Shown here: positions 63,858 through 64,000 of the stretch, piece after piece
How the letters are laid out: each line of letters starts with the position of its first letter
Position numbering within the stretch: position 1 is the first letter of the stretch
Source: Lineus longissimus
Taxonomy: Eukaryota > Nemertea > Pilidiophora > Heteronemertea > Lineidae
Direction: 5' to 3'
Length of the DNA: 64,000 bases
Assembly (NCBI RefSeq): GCF_910592395.1
Contig: NC_088314.1
Span: 12,092,001-12,156,000 of the forward strand
The notes under the pieces: model-generated
The model's input: the letters and a program-made list of their open reading frames with translations, nothing else
Databases searched by the model: none
Told to the model about the DNA's origin: nothing
Made by a program: the position numbers and the translations under genes

Positions 63858-64000
63858 ATGGTTACGTATTATAAACGCCTATTATACTTTTGCTTAGTCG
63901 TAATATTTAGCTATATGGTTTCATTCACTAGAGTTTTATCGATAGACTTATGTTATTTATTCCTAGTATCCTCATTATTACCGATTAAGTACAGTAATAT
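63858..64000. repeat. Class a monomer cut by window end (R23)
   Basis: Carries TTTTGC near 63889 and CGATAGACTTATG, as the a monomer does after the other cassettes. The array clearly continues past 64000. Confidence 0.9.

Larger units (their letters stand above)
1..64000. repeat. Satellite DNA array filling the window
   Basis: Every line of the window is a variant of one AT-rich monomer, recognisable by the ordered landmarks TATATATGGTTACG, AAACGCC, CGCTTAGTCG, TATATGGTTTCATTCA, TTTATCGATA, ATTCCTAGTATCC, CAGTAATATAT and CACTTGTTATCTTTTC. All copies lie head to tail in one orientation. I saw no unique sequence longer than the small indels that define monomer classes. One full-length monomer (234-445) has 58 A, 93 T, 38 C and 23 G by hand count, so the + strand is pyrimidine-rich. 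Array size and higher-order structure are typical of eukaryotic heterochromatin; a centromeric role is inference only. Confidence 0.97.
14201..64000. repeat. Right HOR family (2.7-kb units and derivatives)
   Basis: This block uses classes a, b, c, d and e plus classes numbered m5-m15 that the left array lacks. Markers are TATATGTTTTCTTTT, CTTCGTCG, GCTCCGTCAAACC, CGATATCC and CGATTAGC. Units of 2763 (A) and 2700 (B) bp alternate up to 30505; beyond that, shortened and fused units dominate and whole runs of units are duplicated. Confidence 0.94.

Noticed and set aside
1-64000. CRISPR array
   Set aside because: The repeating unit is over 140 bp and the whole unit is repeated. There are no short direct repeats separated by unique spacers, and no cas genes.
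1-64000. Promoter signals (TATAAAC in TATTATAAACGCC in most monomers)
   Set aside because: A TATA-like string is expected in 71% AT DNA, and no initiator, transcript or gene is visible to support it.
1-64000. Transposable element, LTR or terminal inverted repeat within the array
   Set aside because: I found no insertion, target-site duplication, polypurine tract or inverted repeat pair; all indels are explained by monomer classes.
1-64000. tRNA or rRNA genes
   Set aside because: No GC-rich structured segment, B-box or conserved rRNA core is present on either strand.
1-64000. A novel gene-based defence or mobile system
   Set aside because: There is no coding capacity in the window. The only unusual system seen is the repeat architecture itself.

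Overview
The whole window is one tandemly repeated satellite DNA array. I found no convincing protein gene, RNA gene, transposon or CRISPR array on either strand. The basic monomer is about 212-218 bp, AT-rich (61 G+C in 212 bases in one full-length monomer counted by hand) and always in the same orientation. About 330 monomers or monomer fragments fill 64 kb. Very long arrays of this type are typical of eukaryotic centromeric, pericentromeric or other heterochromatic DNA. I cannot name the species: nothing in the window gives a taxonomic anchor.

The monomers fall into recognisable classes defined by shared indels and substitutions: full-length classes of 211-217 bp, a 229-bp class with an extra CCGTGAAACCTTGAG-type segment, 195-bp and 188-bp classes that lack 24 bp, a 140-bp class with two internal deletions, and a 194-bp class with a 36-bp deletion and an ATT expansion. 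Classes follow each other in fixed orders, which makes higher-order repeats (HORs).

Layout. Positions 1-14100 are a left HOR family with 3148-3360-bp units (15-17 monomers); positions 1-4231 recur at 9869-14100. Positions 14101-14200 are exactly 100 N, an assembly gap that coincides with a switch of HOR family. Positions 14201-64000 are a right HOR family. At first it strictly alternates a 15-monomer 2763-bp unit (type A) and a 14-monomer 2700-bp unit (type B), 14201-30505. It then becomes irregular (30506-64000), with shortened or fused units of 577, 1233, 1355, 1660-1662, 1783 and 3143 bp. The 1355-bp cassette occurs five times, is always preceded by a shortened or rearranged unit and, where the sequence is complete, is always followed by a 2763-bp unit.

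No genes work together here. The biology that can be read is array evolution: unequal exchange, conversion patches, mosaic units, deletion-derived monomers with microhomology at the junctions, and conserved short motifs (TATCGATA, TACGTA, high CpG). Open reading frames of 64-92 codons on the + strand are by-products of the repeat, because they run out of one monomer into the next in another frame.
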